Source: an uncultured Polaribacter sp.
Lineage (GTDB): Bacteria > Bacteroidota > Bacteroidia > Flavobacteriales > Flavobacteriaceae
Length of the DNA stretch: 64,000 nt
NCBI RefSeq assembly: GCF_947496195.1
Contig: NZ_CANMBY010000001.1
Location: forward strand, 62,001-126,000
Direction of reading: 5' to 3'
Program-made: the position numbers and the translations under genes
In this document: positions 51,344 to 60,223 of the stretch, piece after piece
How positions within the stretch are numbered: the first letter of the stretch is position 1
Layout of the letters: every line of letters begins with the position of its first letter
The notes under the pieces: model-generated
The model's database searches: none
The model's input: only the letters and a program-made list of their open reading frames with translations
Told to the model about the DNA's origin: nothing

Positions 51344-54300
51344 ATGAAAGAAGGTTTTGCAGGTAAAATTGCCAAAGTATTTATAGACTCAAAATTAACC
51401 ATACTCTTAATGATTGTTTTTATGGTTATTGGAGTGTATAGTTCTTTTTTAATTCCACGTGAAGAAGAACCTCAAATAGATGTGCCTATGGCAGATATAT
51501 TTGTAGGATATCCTGGAGCTAGTCCAAAAGAAATTGAATCTAAAGTGATAAAACCTTTAGAAAAAATCATCTCTAATATTAAAGGTGTAGAATATGTTTA
51601 CTCTACTTCTATGCAAGAAAAAGGGATGGTAATTGTACAGTTTTTTGTAGGTGAAGACATAGAAAGATCGTTTGTAAAACTGTATAATGAGATCAATAAA
51701 CATATGGATGAGATACCAAAAGGAGTCTCTTTTCCATTGATAAAATCGCGTTCTATAGATGATGTACCTATGCTTGGTTTAACATTATGGAGTGAAAATT
51801 ATGACGATTATGAACTTAGAAAAATCACACAAGAATTAGAAACCGAAATTAAAAAAGTAAATGATGTTTCTATTACTAAAACCATTGGAGGTAGAAATAA
51901 ACAAGTAAGAGTTGTTTTAGATAAAGAAAAATTAGCTGCAAGCGGATTAGATTTTTTATCTGTTTCAGAAATGATTAAAGCTAATAATGCACAATTAAAT
52001 TCAGGAAAATTTCAAAGTAATGATACAGAATACTTTGTGAAAACAGGTAATTTTTTACAATCTAAAAATGATGTGGAAAATTTAATTGTTGGTACACAAG
52101 ACAACAATCCTATTTATTTAAAACAAATTTCTGAAGTAATTTACGGTCCAGAAATATCTCAAAATTATGTCTCTTTAGGCTTTGGAAAAGGAAGTGATAA
52201 AATAGCATCTTACAATTCAGAATATCCAGCAGTAACACTCTCAATAGCTAAAAGAAAAGGTGCAGATGCTATGCAAATTGCAGAAATTATCATCAATAAA
52301 ATAGATAAATTAAAAACAACTTTAATTCCTGATGATGTTCATGTAGAAATTACAAGAAATTATGGAGAAACTGCTTCTCATAAAGTATCAGAATTATTAC
52401 TTCATTTAATTGGGTCTATTATAGCTGTAACTTTAGTAGTAATGTTAGCTATGGGCTGGAGAGGTGGTTTAGTTGTTTTCTTATCTGTACCCATAACTTT
52501 TGCTTTGACTTTGTTAAGTTATTACATGCTAGACTATACATTAAACAGAATAACCTTATTTGCTTTGGTTTTTGTTACAGGTATAGTTGTAGACGATTCT
52601 ATAATTATTGCAGAAAATATGCATAGGCATTTTAAAATGAAAAAATTACCTTTTAAAAAGGCAGCTTTATTTGCAATTAACGAAGTTGGTAACCCAACCA
52701 TATTAGCAACATTTACAGTAATCGCTTCTGTTTTACCTATGGCTTTTGTATCTGGCTTAATGGGTCCTTATATGGCTCCAATGCCAATTGGTGCTTCTAT
52801 TGCAATGATTTTATCATTATTTGTAGCATTAACAATTACTCCTTATTTAGGTTATTTATTTTTAAATGAAAAGCATAAAACAGATGATAAATTCTCTTCT
52901 GATAAACCAATAGAAGATACTTTTATTTATAAAATTTATAATAAAATTGAAAGACCTTTACTAGATAGTAATAAAAAAAGGTGGTCTTTTATAGCTGTAA
53001 CTTTTATTTTATTAATAGCCACAATGACATTGTTTTTTACAAATGCTGTAGTTGTAAAAATGTTGCCTTTTGATAACAAAAATGAATTTCAAGTGGTTAT
53101 AGATATGCCAGAAGGCACCACTTTAGAAAGAACAAATTTAGTGGCTAAAGAAGTAGGTTTGTATCTATCTACAAGACCAGAAGTAGTAAATTATCAAAAT
53201 TATGTTGGCACTTCTGCACCAATTACTTTTAATGGTTTAGTAAGACATTACGATTTAAGAGGTGGTAGTAATATGGCTGATATTCAAGTAAATTTAAAAG
53301 ATAAAAAAGACAGAAGTATTCAAAGTCATGATATTGTTAAATTACTTCGTTCAGATATTCAAAAGATTGGCAGAAAATATAATGCAAATATAAAGTTGGT
53401 AGAAGTTCCTCCTGGACCTCCAGTATTGTCTACAATTGTTGCAGAAGTATATGGCCCTGATTATAATGAGCAAATAAAAATTGCTAAAAATGTTCAAAAC
53501 ATTCTTACCAATACAAATGATGTTGTAGATGTAGATTGGATGGTGGAAGATGACCAAAAAGAATATCAGTTTGAAGTAAATAAAGAAAAAGCGATGTTGT
53601 ATGGTGTAACACCAAAACAAATTGTTTATACCATAAATATGGTATTATCTAACAATGCTATTACACAATTATATAACGAAAATGCTGCAAATCAAGTTAG
53701 TTTGATTTTAACTTTAGATGAAAAAGAAAAATCGTCAATTACAAATATTGCGAAGTTAAAGGTTAAAAATAATCAAGGTAATTTAATTCCAATTATTGAT
53801 TTAATCAGTATTCATCAAAATAAAACCCCTAAAAGTATTTATAGAAAAAACCAAAAAAGAGTGGTTTATGTAATGGCAGATATGGCAGGCAAATTAGAAA
53901 GCCCAGCGTATGCTATTCTTGGAATGGAAGCTAAACTTAAAAAGATAAATATACCTAAGGGATATTCTATAAATGAACTGTATATAAATCAACCAGATTT
54001 TGAAGATGATTATACTGTAAAATGGGATGGTGAATGGCAAATAACTTTAGAAGTTTTTAGAGATTTAGGTATCGCTTTTATTGGTGCAATAATCTTAATT
54101 TATATTCTGATTGTGGGTTGGTTTCAAAACTTTAAAGCTCCTTTAGTGATGATGGTTGCTATACCCCTATCATTAATTGGAATTATCTTGGGTCATTGGT
54201 TAATGAACGCCTATTTTACAGCAACTTCTTTTATTGGTATGATTGCTTTAGCAGGCATAATGGTTCGTAATTCTGTTTTATTAATCGATTTTATAAATTT

Positions 54301-54538
54301 AAGAACAGCAGAAGGTATTTCTTTAAAACAAGCTGCTATAGAAGCTGGTGCTGTTAGAACAACACCAATATTATTAACAGCTGGTACAGTAGTAATTGGA
54401 GCATTTGTTATTCTTTTTGACCCAATTTTTCAAGGCTTAGCTATTTCTTTAATGGGTGGTACAATAGTATCAACAGTTTTAACTTTAATAGTTGTGCCTT
54501 TAGTCTATTATATGATTGAACGTAAAAATTATAAATAA
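51344..54538 (+). CDS. RND-family efflux pump permease
   Basis: A 1064-residue inner-membrane pump of the AcrB type with 12 membrane segments in two halves. Characteristic motifs are IPREEEPQIDVPMADIFV after helix 1 and the proton-relay VTGIVVDDSIIIAEN with the adjacent Asp pair in helix 4. IMVRNSVLLIDFINLRT is the corresponding part of helix 10. The PREEEPQI type is a branch common in Bacteroidota; substrates cannot be read out. The operon order channel, adaptor, pump is complete. Confidence 0.95.
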   Translation: MKEGFAGKIAKVFIDSKLTILLMIVFMVIGVYSSFLIPREEEPQIDVPMADIFVGYPGASPKEIESKVIKPLEKIISNIKGVEYVYSTSMQEKGMVIVQFFVGEDIERSFVKLYNEINKHMDEIPKGVSFPLIKSRSIDDVPMLGLTLWSENYDDYELRKITQELETEIKKVNDVSITKTIGGRNKQVRVVLDKEKLAASGLDFLSVSEMIKANNAQLNSGKFQSNDTEYFVKTGNFLQSKNDVENLIVGTQDNNPIYLKQISEVIYGPEISQNYVSLGFGKGSDKIASYNSEYPAVTLSIAKRKGADAMQIAEIIINKIDKLKTTLIPDDVHVEITRNYGETASHKVSELLLHLIGSIIAVTLVVMLAMGWRGGLVVFLSVPITFALTLLSYYMLDYTLNRITLFALVFVTGIVVDDSIIIAENMHRHFKMKKLPFKKAALFAINEVGNPTILATFTVIASVLPMAFVSGLMGPYMAPMPIGASIAMILSLFVALTITPYLGYLFLNEKHKTDDKFSSDKPIEDTFIYKIYNKIERPLLDSNKKRWSFIAVTFILLIATMTLFFTNAVVVKMLPFDNKNEFQVVIDMPEGTTLERTNLVAKEVGLYLSTRPEVVNYQNYVGTSAPITFNGLVRHYDLRGGSNMADIQVNLKDKKDRSIQSHDIVKLLRSDIQKIGRKYNANIKLVEVPPGPPVLSTIVAEVYGPDYNEQIKIAKNVQNILTNTNDVVDVDWMVEDDQKEYQFEVNKEKAMLYGVTPKQIVYTINMVLSNNAITQLYNENAANQVSLILTLDEKEKSSITNIAKLKVKNNQGNLIPIIDLISIHQNKTPKSIYRKNQKRVVYVMADMAGKLESPAYAILGMEAKLKKINIPKGYSINELYINQPDFEDDYTVKWDGEWQITLEVFRDLGIAFIGAIILIYILIVGWFQNFKAPLVMMVAIPLSLIGIILGHWLMNAYFTATSFIGMIALAGIMVRNSVLLIDFINLRTAEGISLKQAAIEAGAVRTTPILLTAGTVVIGAFVILFDPIFQGLAISLMGGTIVSTVLTLIVVPLVYYMIERKNYK

Positions 54539-54539
54539 A

Positions 54540-54731
54540 ATGAAAGTAGAACAAATTATTAGAGCAATCGCAGGAACTTTTATACTTATAAGTCTAATAT
54601 TGGCCATAAAAGTAAATATCAATTGGCTTTGGTTTACAGCCTTTGTAGGTGCCAATCTATTACAATCTTCGTTTACTAAATGGTGTTTAATGGAAGATAT
54701 TTTAGTTAAAGTTTTTAAAGTAAAAAAGTAA
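54540..54731 (+). CDS. DUF2892 small membrane protein (YgaP-like)
   Basis: A 63-residue protein of two membrane helices (IIRAIAGTFILISLILAI and WLWFTAFVGANLLQSSFTKW), matching the DUF2892/YgaP membrane domain, including the short charged link and the Cys in KWCLMED. The ATG at 54540 overlaps nothing and lies 1 base after the pump stop. DUF2892 domains often accompany rhodaneses and sulfur-responsive Crp/Fnr regulators, so its place in this operon hints at sulfur or redox stress. Its stop codon is inside the terminator stem. Confidence 0.88.
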   Translation: MKVEQIIRAIAGTFILISLILAIKVNINWLWFTAFVGANLLQSSFTKWCLMEDILVKVFKVKK

Positions 54732-54751
54732 GGTAAAATACCTTACTTTTT
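54723..54751. terminator. Bidirectional terminator, RND operon and GH53 gene
   Basis: A perfect 13-bp inverted repeat (54723-54735 with 54739-54751) with an AAA loop and flanking A- and T-tracts. The left arm overlaps the last codons of the DUF2892 gene. The GH53 gene stops at 54764 on the other strand. Confidence 0.88.
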
Positions 54752-54763
54752 TAACTAAAAGAA

Positions 54764-56431
54764 TTAATTCTTAATAAATTTTAAAGTATCATTATTTACT
54801 TTAATAAAATATACGCCTTTAGATAATTTAGAAATATCTATATTTTCAGTAAAGCCCTTTGACTTTATTTTATAAATTAAATTACCTTTTACATCATAAA
54901 TTTCTATATTATTTAAAACATCATTTTTATGAGATAAGGTTATAAAAGTATTACTTGGATTTGGATATAATTCTATAACATCAAGTGTTTGTAAATCATT
55001 TTTATTTATGCTTAAAGTTGCCTCATTTTTAAAAGCATCCATGGCTACAGAAGGGCTACCATCTGCATCCCAAGCCCCTTTGTTATAGGAACGCCAATTA
55101 TTGTGTGCTATAGGCTCCCAATAGAAAACACCTAAACCATTTGCTTGTTTTGTTTTTTCTATCATATAAATTAAAAATTGATAGGTAACATCAAAATTGT
55201 CATTTGGGCATCCTACTTCTACCATCATTACCTGTTTATTGTAACGAGTTTGTAAATCTAAGAGATTGTTATAGGTTTCATCTACTTTTAATTTCCATTC
55301 TCCTAAAGAAGGGTAAAGAGAAAGGCCAATAATATCTAAATTTGAAAACACAACTCCATTAGAAATTAATCCATCAATATTCCATCTATACAAAGCATTA
55401 TTATCGCCATTTGCTAAATGTAATATGGTTTTAATACTTGAATCAAATGTTTTTACAGCATTAGCACCTGCATTTATAAACTTTGCATAATTTGCAAAAC
55501 CTCCTGTAGAAGCTTTTCCTGTATTCCATAACATTCCATCATTAGTTTCATTTCCAATCTGAACCCATTTAGGGGTTATACTTTTAGTATTAAGAGCTGT
55601 TAATACATCTATTGTATGATTTGCAACAGCAGTTTCTAACTGACTTACAGAATAATTTATCCAAGTATCTGGTTTGTTTTGTTTTCCTGGATCTGCCCAC
55701 CAATCACTATAATGAATGGTTAACATTATATCTAGTCCAGCATCGTTTGCTAATATTGCTTTTTCTACTAAATCATCTATATCACACCACCCATTTGCTC
55801 CAGAATTTTCAGGATTAACCCAAACTCGCAAACGAACAGCATTCATATCATATTCTTTTAACAATGGCATTAATTCTTTTTGATTACCATTATTATCTTT
55901 CCATGTAAAATTAAAAGATTCCATTTCTGTCATCCAACTTATATCAGCTCCTTTGCTTATAGATTTTGTGCTAAAATTATAAGTGTTATTATTTTCTAAG
56001 ACCAAGGCTGGAGTATTCCAATATCCTGCCCAAGCATTTTCTGTCCATGTACCACTTTTATACAGAATTGCTTTAGCTTGATAGTAATGACCTGAAGGTA
56101 AATTTTTAGAAAGTTTATGCAAACTAGCTATAAAAAGAGGAACAGATAATTGTAAATTTTGACCAGAAACTTGATTTTCTAAGGTTACTTCAGCAATAGT
56201 TTTAACAAAATTATTATTGCTATCTAACTCCTCTAAACCAATATAAATATGATTATTTGTGGCTCCAGATTCACTAGAATATTGAATAGTTAACTCTAGA
56301 TTTGCGCCTAATAAAGGACTTACTTCTAGTGGGTTTTGACTATAGGATTTGATTTCTATAGATTGTGAAAAAAAAGTAGTTCTAATTACTAAAATCAGTG
56401 AACAAAAAATAATTCTTTTTAAGTCTAACAT
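54764..56431 (-). CDS. Secreted GH53 endo-beta-1,4-galactanase with T9SS domain
   Basis: Predicted galactan hydrolase. The start is the ATG at 56431 (555 residues). A signal peptide (FCSLILVIRTTFFSQ) is followed by an unassigned beta-rich domain of about 130 residues, then GH53: KGADISWMTEME, MNAVRLRVWVNPENSG, LTIHYSDWWADPGKQ, WVQIGNETNDGMLW with the acid/base Glu, and MMVEVGCPND with the nucleophile Glu. The last 70 residues (IELYPNPSNTFITL to the end) are a T9SS sorting domain. No SusCD pair is near, so it stands alone. Confidence 0.92.
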   Translation of the reverse strand: MLDLKRIIFCSLILVIRTTFFSQSIEIKSYSQNPLEVSPLLGANLELTIQYSSESGATNNHIYIGLEELDSNNNFVKTIAEVTLENQVSGQNLQLSVPLFIASLHKLSKNLPSGHYYQAKAILYKSGTWTENAWAGYWNTPALVLENNNTYNFSTKSISKGADISWMTEMESFNFTWKDNNGNQKELMPLLKEYDMNAVRLRVWVNPENSGANGWCDIDDLVEKAILANDAGLDIMLTIHYSDWWADPGKQNKPDTWINYSVSQLETAVANHTIDVLTALNTKSITPKWVQIGNETNDGMLWNTGKASTGGFANYAKFINAGANAVKTFDSSIKTILHLANGDNNALYRWNIDGLISNGVVFSNLDIIGLSLYPSLGEWKLKVDETYNNLLDLQTRYNKQVMMVEVGCPNDNFDVTYQFLIYMIEKTKQANGLGVFYWEPIAHNNWRSYNKGAWDADGSPSVAMDAFKNEATLSINKNDLQTLDVIELYPNPSNTFITLSHKNDVLNNIEIYDVKGNLIYKIKSKGFTENIDISKLSKGVYFIKVNNDTLKFIKN

Positions 56432-56540
56432 CAATTTTTTATTAATGTGATAAGATTAGCAACTAAACTTCAGAACCTAAAACTGATTGTAAATTCTTTA
56501 AAAAAGAATAGTTTTCTACTGATTTTTTAAAAAATAAATT

Positions 56541-56993
56541 TTACTTCATTAAATTCTTTTTGACTAAAGTAGAAATTGTTTTACCATCTGCTTGGCCTGC
56601 TAATTCTTTAGAAACAATACCCATAACTTTACCCATATCTTGCATACCTGTTGCTCCAAGGCTATCTATTGTTGCAATAACCACACCTTCTATTTCTTCT
56701 TCTGTTAAGGCTTCTGGTAAAAACTGCTCTAACACAGCAACTTCGTCTAATTCTGGTTTTGCAAGGTCTTCTCTACCTTGTTTGATAAAAATAGCTGCAC
56801 TATCTTTTCTTTGCTTAACTTGCTTTTGTATAATTTTTATCTCTTGAGTTTCTGATAAATCATCTCCTGCTCCACTTTCTGTTTTAGCTAATAAAAAAGC
56901 AGATTTTACAGCTCTTAATGCTTGTAAGGCAACTGTATCTTTAGCTTTCATTGCTTCTTTCATTTTCTCCATTACTTGTTTTTGCAAACTCAT
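56541..56993 (-). CDS. GatB/YqeY domain protein
   Basis: A 150-residue helical protein of the YqeY family, with MSLQKQVMEKMKEAMKAKDT, LRAVKSAFLLAKTE, LEQFLPEALTEEEIEGVV and MGKVMGIVSKELAGQADGKT, which matches the tail domain of GatB. YqeY is tRNA-binding-like but its cellular role is unclear. It starts 18 bp after the retropepsin-like gene and is probably co-transcribed with it. Confidence 0.93.
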   Translation of the reverse strand: MSLQKQVMEKMKEAMKAKDTVALQALRAVKSAFLLAKTESGAGDDLSETQEIKIIQKQVKQRKDSAAIFIKQGREDLAKPELDEVAVLEQFLPEALTEEEIEGVVIATIDSLGATGMQDMGKVMGIVSKELAGQADGKTISTLVKKNLMK

Positions 56994-57011
56994 ATTTCTT
57001 ATTTTAATTAT

Positions 57012-57458
57012 TTATTTTTTCTTTTTTAAATATAAGATATTCTTATTGTAATCTATAAATGCTTTTCCTTTTTGTAGAACATCTGCCCCAATAATTCCAT
57101 CTACTTTTTTTGCATTATGTTGCTCTAAAGCACTATTTACATGAGATAAATCAAATAAAATTAAGTGGCTCTTTTTAGTTTTCCAATCACCTATTTTAAG
57201 TATATTATTTTTAGATTGCTGTGTTTCCATATCTATAGCTCCAGCTCCAGCAGCTTTAGTTTCACTAACTTCTGCTGTAAGTTTAAAATGTTCAACTAAA
57301 TCTATTCCAACACAAGTATTTGAAGCGCCTGTATCTAAAATAAACCTACCTTTTATACCATTAATCGTTGCTTTTAATTCTAAATGATTGGTTGCAATTT
57401 TTTTTAATTTAATTGTAACGTAATTGTTTTTCTTTAGAATTTTCTGAATGCCTTTCAT
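57012..57458 (-). CDS. Retropepsin-like aspartic protease
   Basis: A 148-residue single-domain aspartyl protease of clan AA. The catalytic motif is GRFILDTGASNTCVGI, and the flap/second motif is VDGIIGADVLQKGKAFIDY. As in retroviral proteases, a dimer would be needed for a complete active site. No signal peptide. I chose the ATG at 57458 (MKGIQKILKK), because the longer frame adds a stretch that overlaps the predicted promoter. An inverted repeat overlaps the promoter. Substrate unknown. Confidence 0.87.
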   Translation of the reverse strand: MKGIQKILKKNNYVTIKLKKIATNHLELKATINGIKGRFILDTGASNTCVGIDLVEHFKLTAEVSETKAAGAGAIDMETQQSKNNILKIGDWKTKKSHLILFDLSHVNSALEQHNAKKVDGIIGADVLQKGKAFIDYNKNILYLKKKK

Positions 57459-57475
57459 TATATATATTATATCAT

Positions 57476-57483
57476 CAAAAATA
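57476..57483 (-). promoter_or_regulatory. Promoter -7 element of retropepsin-yqeY
   Basis: TATTTTTG on the minus strand, an exact match, predicting a transcript start near 57472 and a leader of about 14 bases. Confidence 0.55.
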
Positions 57484-57488
57484 CGACT

Positions 57489-57516
57489 TATAATCATCAT
57501 AAAAAAGATGATTATA
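57489..57516. promoter_or_regulatory. Perfect 10-bp inverted repeat upstream of the retropepsin gene
   Basis: Arms TATAATCATC and GATGATTATA are separated by ATAAAAAA. The element lies directly upstream of the -7 sequence, between about -17 and -44 of the retropepsin-yqeY promoter, where a repressor would block polymerase. It could also act on the divergent gene starting at 57601. The pattern is clear; its role is inferred. Confidence 0.5.
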
Positions 57517-57600
57517 GTATATCAAACTCATCAATTTTAACATAGATGATTTTATAATATCTTTATTATTTGTTATTTTTAGAGTAATAAAAGATGATGA

Positions 57601-58068
57601 ATGAAAACTACAAAACGTTTAGAAGCAGCCCTTATAAAGCTATATAATGCTTATCATAACAACAAATTAAATCCAGAAGATTGCACTGCATGTGCAGTAG
57701 GTAATATTTTAGATAATCATGATAGTTGGAAACATCTTTCCAATCAACATGGGTCTTTAGAATTAAGTTATGTGGGTAGAGTACATCAAAATTTAGGAAG
57801 AAAATTTAATGGGTATTCTCCTCAAGAAATCTTACAAATAGAGAAAGTTTTTTTAGATGCTTGTGGGTTTAAAACACCTCTTTGTCATTACAATAAAAAA
57901 CCAGAAAATCCGACTGCAAACGAAGTGCTTTTTAATGGTTTAGCAGCAGTTGTAGATTTATTATGTGCTTTAGACAACATACCAAATGTAATGGATTATT
58001 CTAAGCTTTTTGAACAAGAAAATGGTGAACCTATTTATCATGTTGAAACTTTTTTAGCAGAAGTATAA
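57601..58068 (+). CDS. Cys-containing conserved protein next to the nqr operon
   Basis: A 155-residue cytoplasmic protein; as I recall, close relatives in Flavobacteriia carry the name of NADH-quinone reductase subunit F, but the sequence has no [2Fe-2S], FAD or NAD motif, so that name is not supported. Four Cys are placed as two pairs, Cys28/Cys31 (DCTACAVGN) and Cys88/Cys95 (CGFKTPLCH), with His96, which could bind a metal ion. HNNKLNPEDC and SWKHLSNQHG are other distinct stretches. It is convergent with nqrF. Function unknown. Confidence 0.7.
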   Translation: MKTTKRLEAALIKLYNAYHNNKLNPEDCTACAVGNILDNHDSWKHLSNQHGSLELSYVGRVHQNLGRKFNGYSPQEILQIEKVFLDACGFKTPLCHYNKKPENPTANEVLFNGLAAVVDLLCALDNIPNVMDYSKLFEQENGEPIYHVETFLAEV

Positions 58069-58086
58069 ACTTTATTAATTATAAAT

Positions 58087-58115
58087 AAAAAACCGAGCAA
58101 ATTGCTCGGTTTTTT
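58087..58115. terminator. Bidirectional terminator beside nqrF
   Basis: A 13-bp perfect inverted repeat (58087-58099 with 58103-58115) with A- and T-tracts on its flanks. It can serve both the gene stopping at 58068 and the nqr operon stopping at 58139. Confidence 0.9.
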
Positions 58116-58138
58116 ATTTTTATTTGTGATTTTAGATA

Positions 58139-59446
58139 TTATCCTCCAAAATCATCAAATCTGATATTCTCATCAGGAATTCCAAAGTCTTCTCCCATCT
58201 TTTGAACTGCTTTGTTCATTAATGGAGGACCACAGAAGTATAATTCGATATCTTCTGGAGCTTCATGATGATTTAAGTAATTATCTATTACACAGTTGTG
58301 AATAAATCCAACAAAACCATCACCTTCATCATTAATATCTTTTTTAACTTTCCAATTATCTTCTTCTAAAGGCTCTGAAAGTGCCATGTAAAATTTAAAG
58401 TTTGGAAAATCTTTTTCTAAAGATTTAAAGTGATCTATATAGAATAATTCTCTTTTAGAACGACCTCCATACCAATACGTTACTTTTCTACCAGTCTTTA
58501 ATGTTTTGAATAAGTGGTATAAGTGAGAACGCATTGGAGCCATACCTGCACCACCACCAACATATAACATTTCTGCATCAGACTCATTAATAAAGAATTC
58601 TCCATAAGGTCCAGAGATAGTTACTTTATCTCCTTTCTTTTGATTAAATATATAAGATGATGCAACACCTGGGTTTACATCCATCCAACCATTTTTAGAT
58701 CTATCCCAAGGTGGAGTAGCTATACGTACGTTTAGCATAATTTCTCTACCTTCTGCAGGATAAGAAGCCATAGAATAAGCTCTTTCTACAGTTTCAGTGT
58801 TTTTCATTACTAAAGGCCATAAACCGAATTTATCCCACTCAGCTTGAAACTTATCTGGAGTTTCATGCTCTTCTGGATGTGCTGTAATATCCATATCTGC
58901 ATATTTTACTTCACAAGGTGGAATTTCTATTTGTATATAACCCCCAGCTTTGTAACCCATATCTTCAGGAATTTCTACAACAAACTCCTTAATAAATGAT
59001 GCTACATTGTAGTTTCTAACCACTGTTGCTTCCCATTTTTTAATTCCGAAAACTTCTTCAGGAATCGTAATGTTCATGTCTTGTTTTACTTTAACTTGAC
59101 ATGCTAAACGTGCTCCAGCTTTTAATTCTTTTCTTGTAAAGTGTGGTACTTCTGTAGGTAAAGCTTCTCCTCCACCTTCTAAAACGTGACACTCACACTG
59201 AATACAAGAACCACCTCCACCACATGCAGATGGTAAGAATATTTTTTCGTTACCTAACGTAGTTAATAATGTACTACCAGAACCAACTTCTATTTTCTTT
59301 TCTCCATTAATGGTAATAGTTACTGGACCTGAAGGAGATAATTTTTGCTTAACAAATAATAATAAAGCTACTAATAACAGAGTTAATAATAAAAAAGCTG
59401 CTACTGTTGCTATAATAGTACCTGTTGTACCTGCTGCTAATATCAT
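58139..59446 (-). CDS. nqrF: Na+-translocating NADH:quinone reductase subunit F
   Basis: NADH-oxidising subunit, 435 residues. One N-terminal membrane helix (about residues 4-28) is followed by a plant-type ferredoxin domain with CGGGGSCIQC (three of the iron ligands) and a fourth Cys in ARLACQV. The FAD domain has RAYSMASYP and the NADH domain GGGAGMAPMRSHL, ending in ELYFCGPPLMNKAV and a terminal FDDFGG. Last gene of the nqrABCDEF operon. Confidence 0.97.
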   Translation of the reverse strand: MILAAGTTGTIIATVAAFLLLTLLLVALLLFVKQKLSPSGPVTITINGEKKIEVGSGSTLLTTLGNEKIFLPSACGGGGSCIQCECHVLEGGGEALPTEVPHFTRKELKAGARLACQVKVKQDMNITIPEEVFGIKKWEATVVRNYNVASFIKEFVVEIPEDMGYKAGGYIQIEIPPCEVKYADMDITAHPEEHETPDKFQAEWDKFGLWPLVMKNTETVERAYSMASYPAEGREIMLNVRIATPPWDRSKNGWMDVNPGVASSYIFNQKKGDKVTISGPYGEFFINESDAEMLYVGGGAGMAPMRSHLYHLFKTLKTGRKVTYWYGGRSKRELFYIDHFKSLEKDFPNFKFYMALSEPLEEDNWKVKKDINDEGDGFVGFIHNCVIDNYLNHHEAPEDIELYFCGPPLMNKAVQKMGEDFGIPDENIRFDDFGG

Positions 59447-59452
59447 TCTTCT

Positions 59453-60175
59453 TTAATTTATATTTGTGTTTTCAGCTACAATTTCTTTAGCCTCTTTTTT
59501 AATTTCTTCTTTCTCTACTTTGGCTTCAACCTTAGGTTTTTCTTCTTTCTTTTCATCACCACCTGTTAACATTCCTCCAAAACTCATAAAGCCAATAGCC
59601 ATTAAACCTGTAATAATAAAAGTAATTCCTAAACCTCTTAATGCAGGTGGCACAGCAGAATATCTAATTTTTTCACGAATAGCTGCAATAGCTAAAATCG
59701 CTAAAAACCAACCAATACCAGAACCAACACCATAAGTTAATGCTAAACCAATACTTGGTATTTCACGAGATTGCATAAATAAACTACCACCTAAAATGGC
59801 ACAGTTTACAGCAATTAATGGTAAGAAAATACCTAATGAGTTATATAATGATGGTGAAAATTTTTCTACGATAATTTCTACCAATTGTACCATTGTTGCA
59901 ATTGTTGCAATAAACATGATAAATGATAAGAAACTTAAATCGTAACTCGCATATTCTTCACCTAACCAAGATAAAGCCCCTTCTTGTAAAATATATTGAT
60001 CTAATAACCAGTTTAAAGGAACTGTTACTGCTAATACAAAGATAACAGCAGCACCTAAACCAACAGCTGTAGATACTTTTTTAGATACAGCTAGGTAAGA
60101 ACACATCCCTAAAAAGGTTGCAAAAACCATGTTATCTATAAATATCGATTTGAAAAATAATTCTATATGTTCCAT
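59453..60175 (-). CDS. nqrE: Na+-translocating NADH:quinone reductase subunit E
   Basis: Membrane subunit, 240 residues, of which about 205 match NqrE with six membrane helices. Cys residues expected to bind an iron centre are in [12 protein letters not shown] and [12 protein letters not shown]. The last 35 residues are an extra tail of Lys and Glu ([20 protein letters not shown]), longer than in Vibrio. It follows nqrD after a 47-bp gap that is the largest in the operon. Confidence 0.95.
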   Translation of the reverse strand: MEHIELFFKSIFIDNMVFATFLGMCSYLAVSKKVSTAVGLGAAVIFVLAVTVPLNWLLDQYILQEGALSWLGEEYASYDLSFLSFIMFIATIATMVQLVEIIVEKFSPSLYNSLGIFLPLIAVNCAILGGSLFMQSREIPSIGLALTYGVGSGIGWFLAILAIAAIREKIRYSAVPPALRGLGITFIITGLMAIGFMSFGGMLTGGDEKKEEKPKVEAKVEKEEIKKEAKEIVAENTNIN

Positions 60176-60189
60176 AATTTTATTTTAAG

Positions 60190-60223
60190 ATTCTGAAGCA
60201 AGTTCAGAATGACGCTAAGCGTC
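60190..60223 (-). repeat. Tandem hairpins in the nqrD-nqrE gap
   Basis: ATTCTGAA/TTCAGAAT (60190-60197 with 60203-60210, loop 5) is followed immediately by GACGC/GCGTC (60211-60215 with 60219-60223, loop 3). The last base is the first base of the nqrD stop codon. The sequence has the style of the dispersed intergenic repeats I recall from Flavobacteriia genomes, but this is the only copy I saw in the window. Confidence 0.65.

Noticed and set aside
57601-58068. Calling the 155-residue protein NqrF
   Set aside because: It lacks every NqrF cofactor motif, and a complete nqrF lies beside it.
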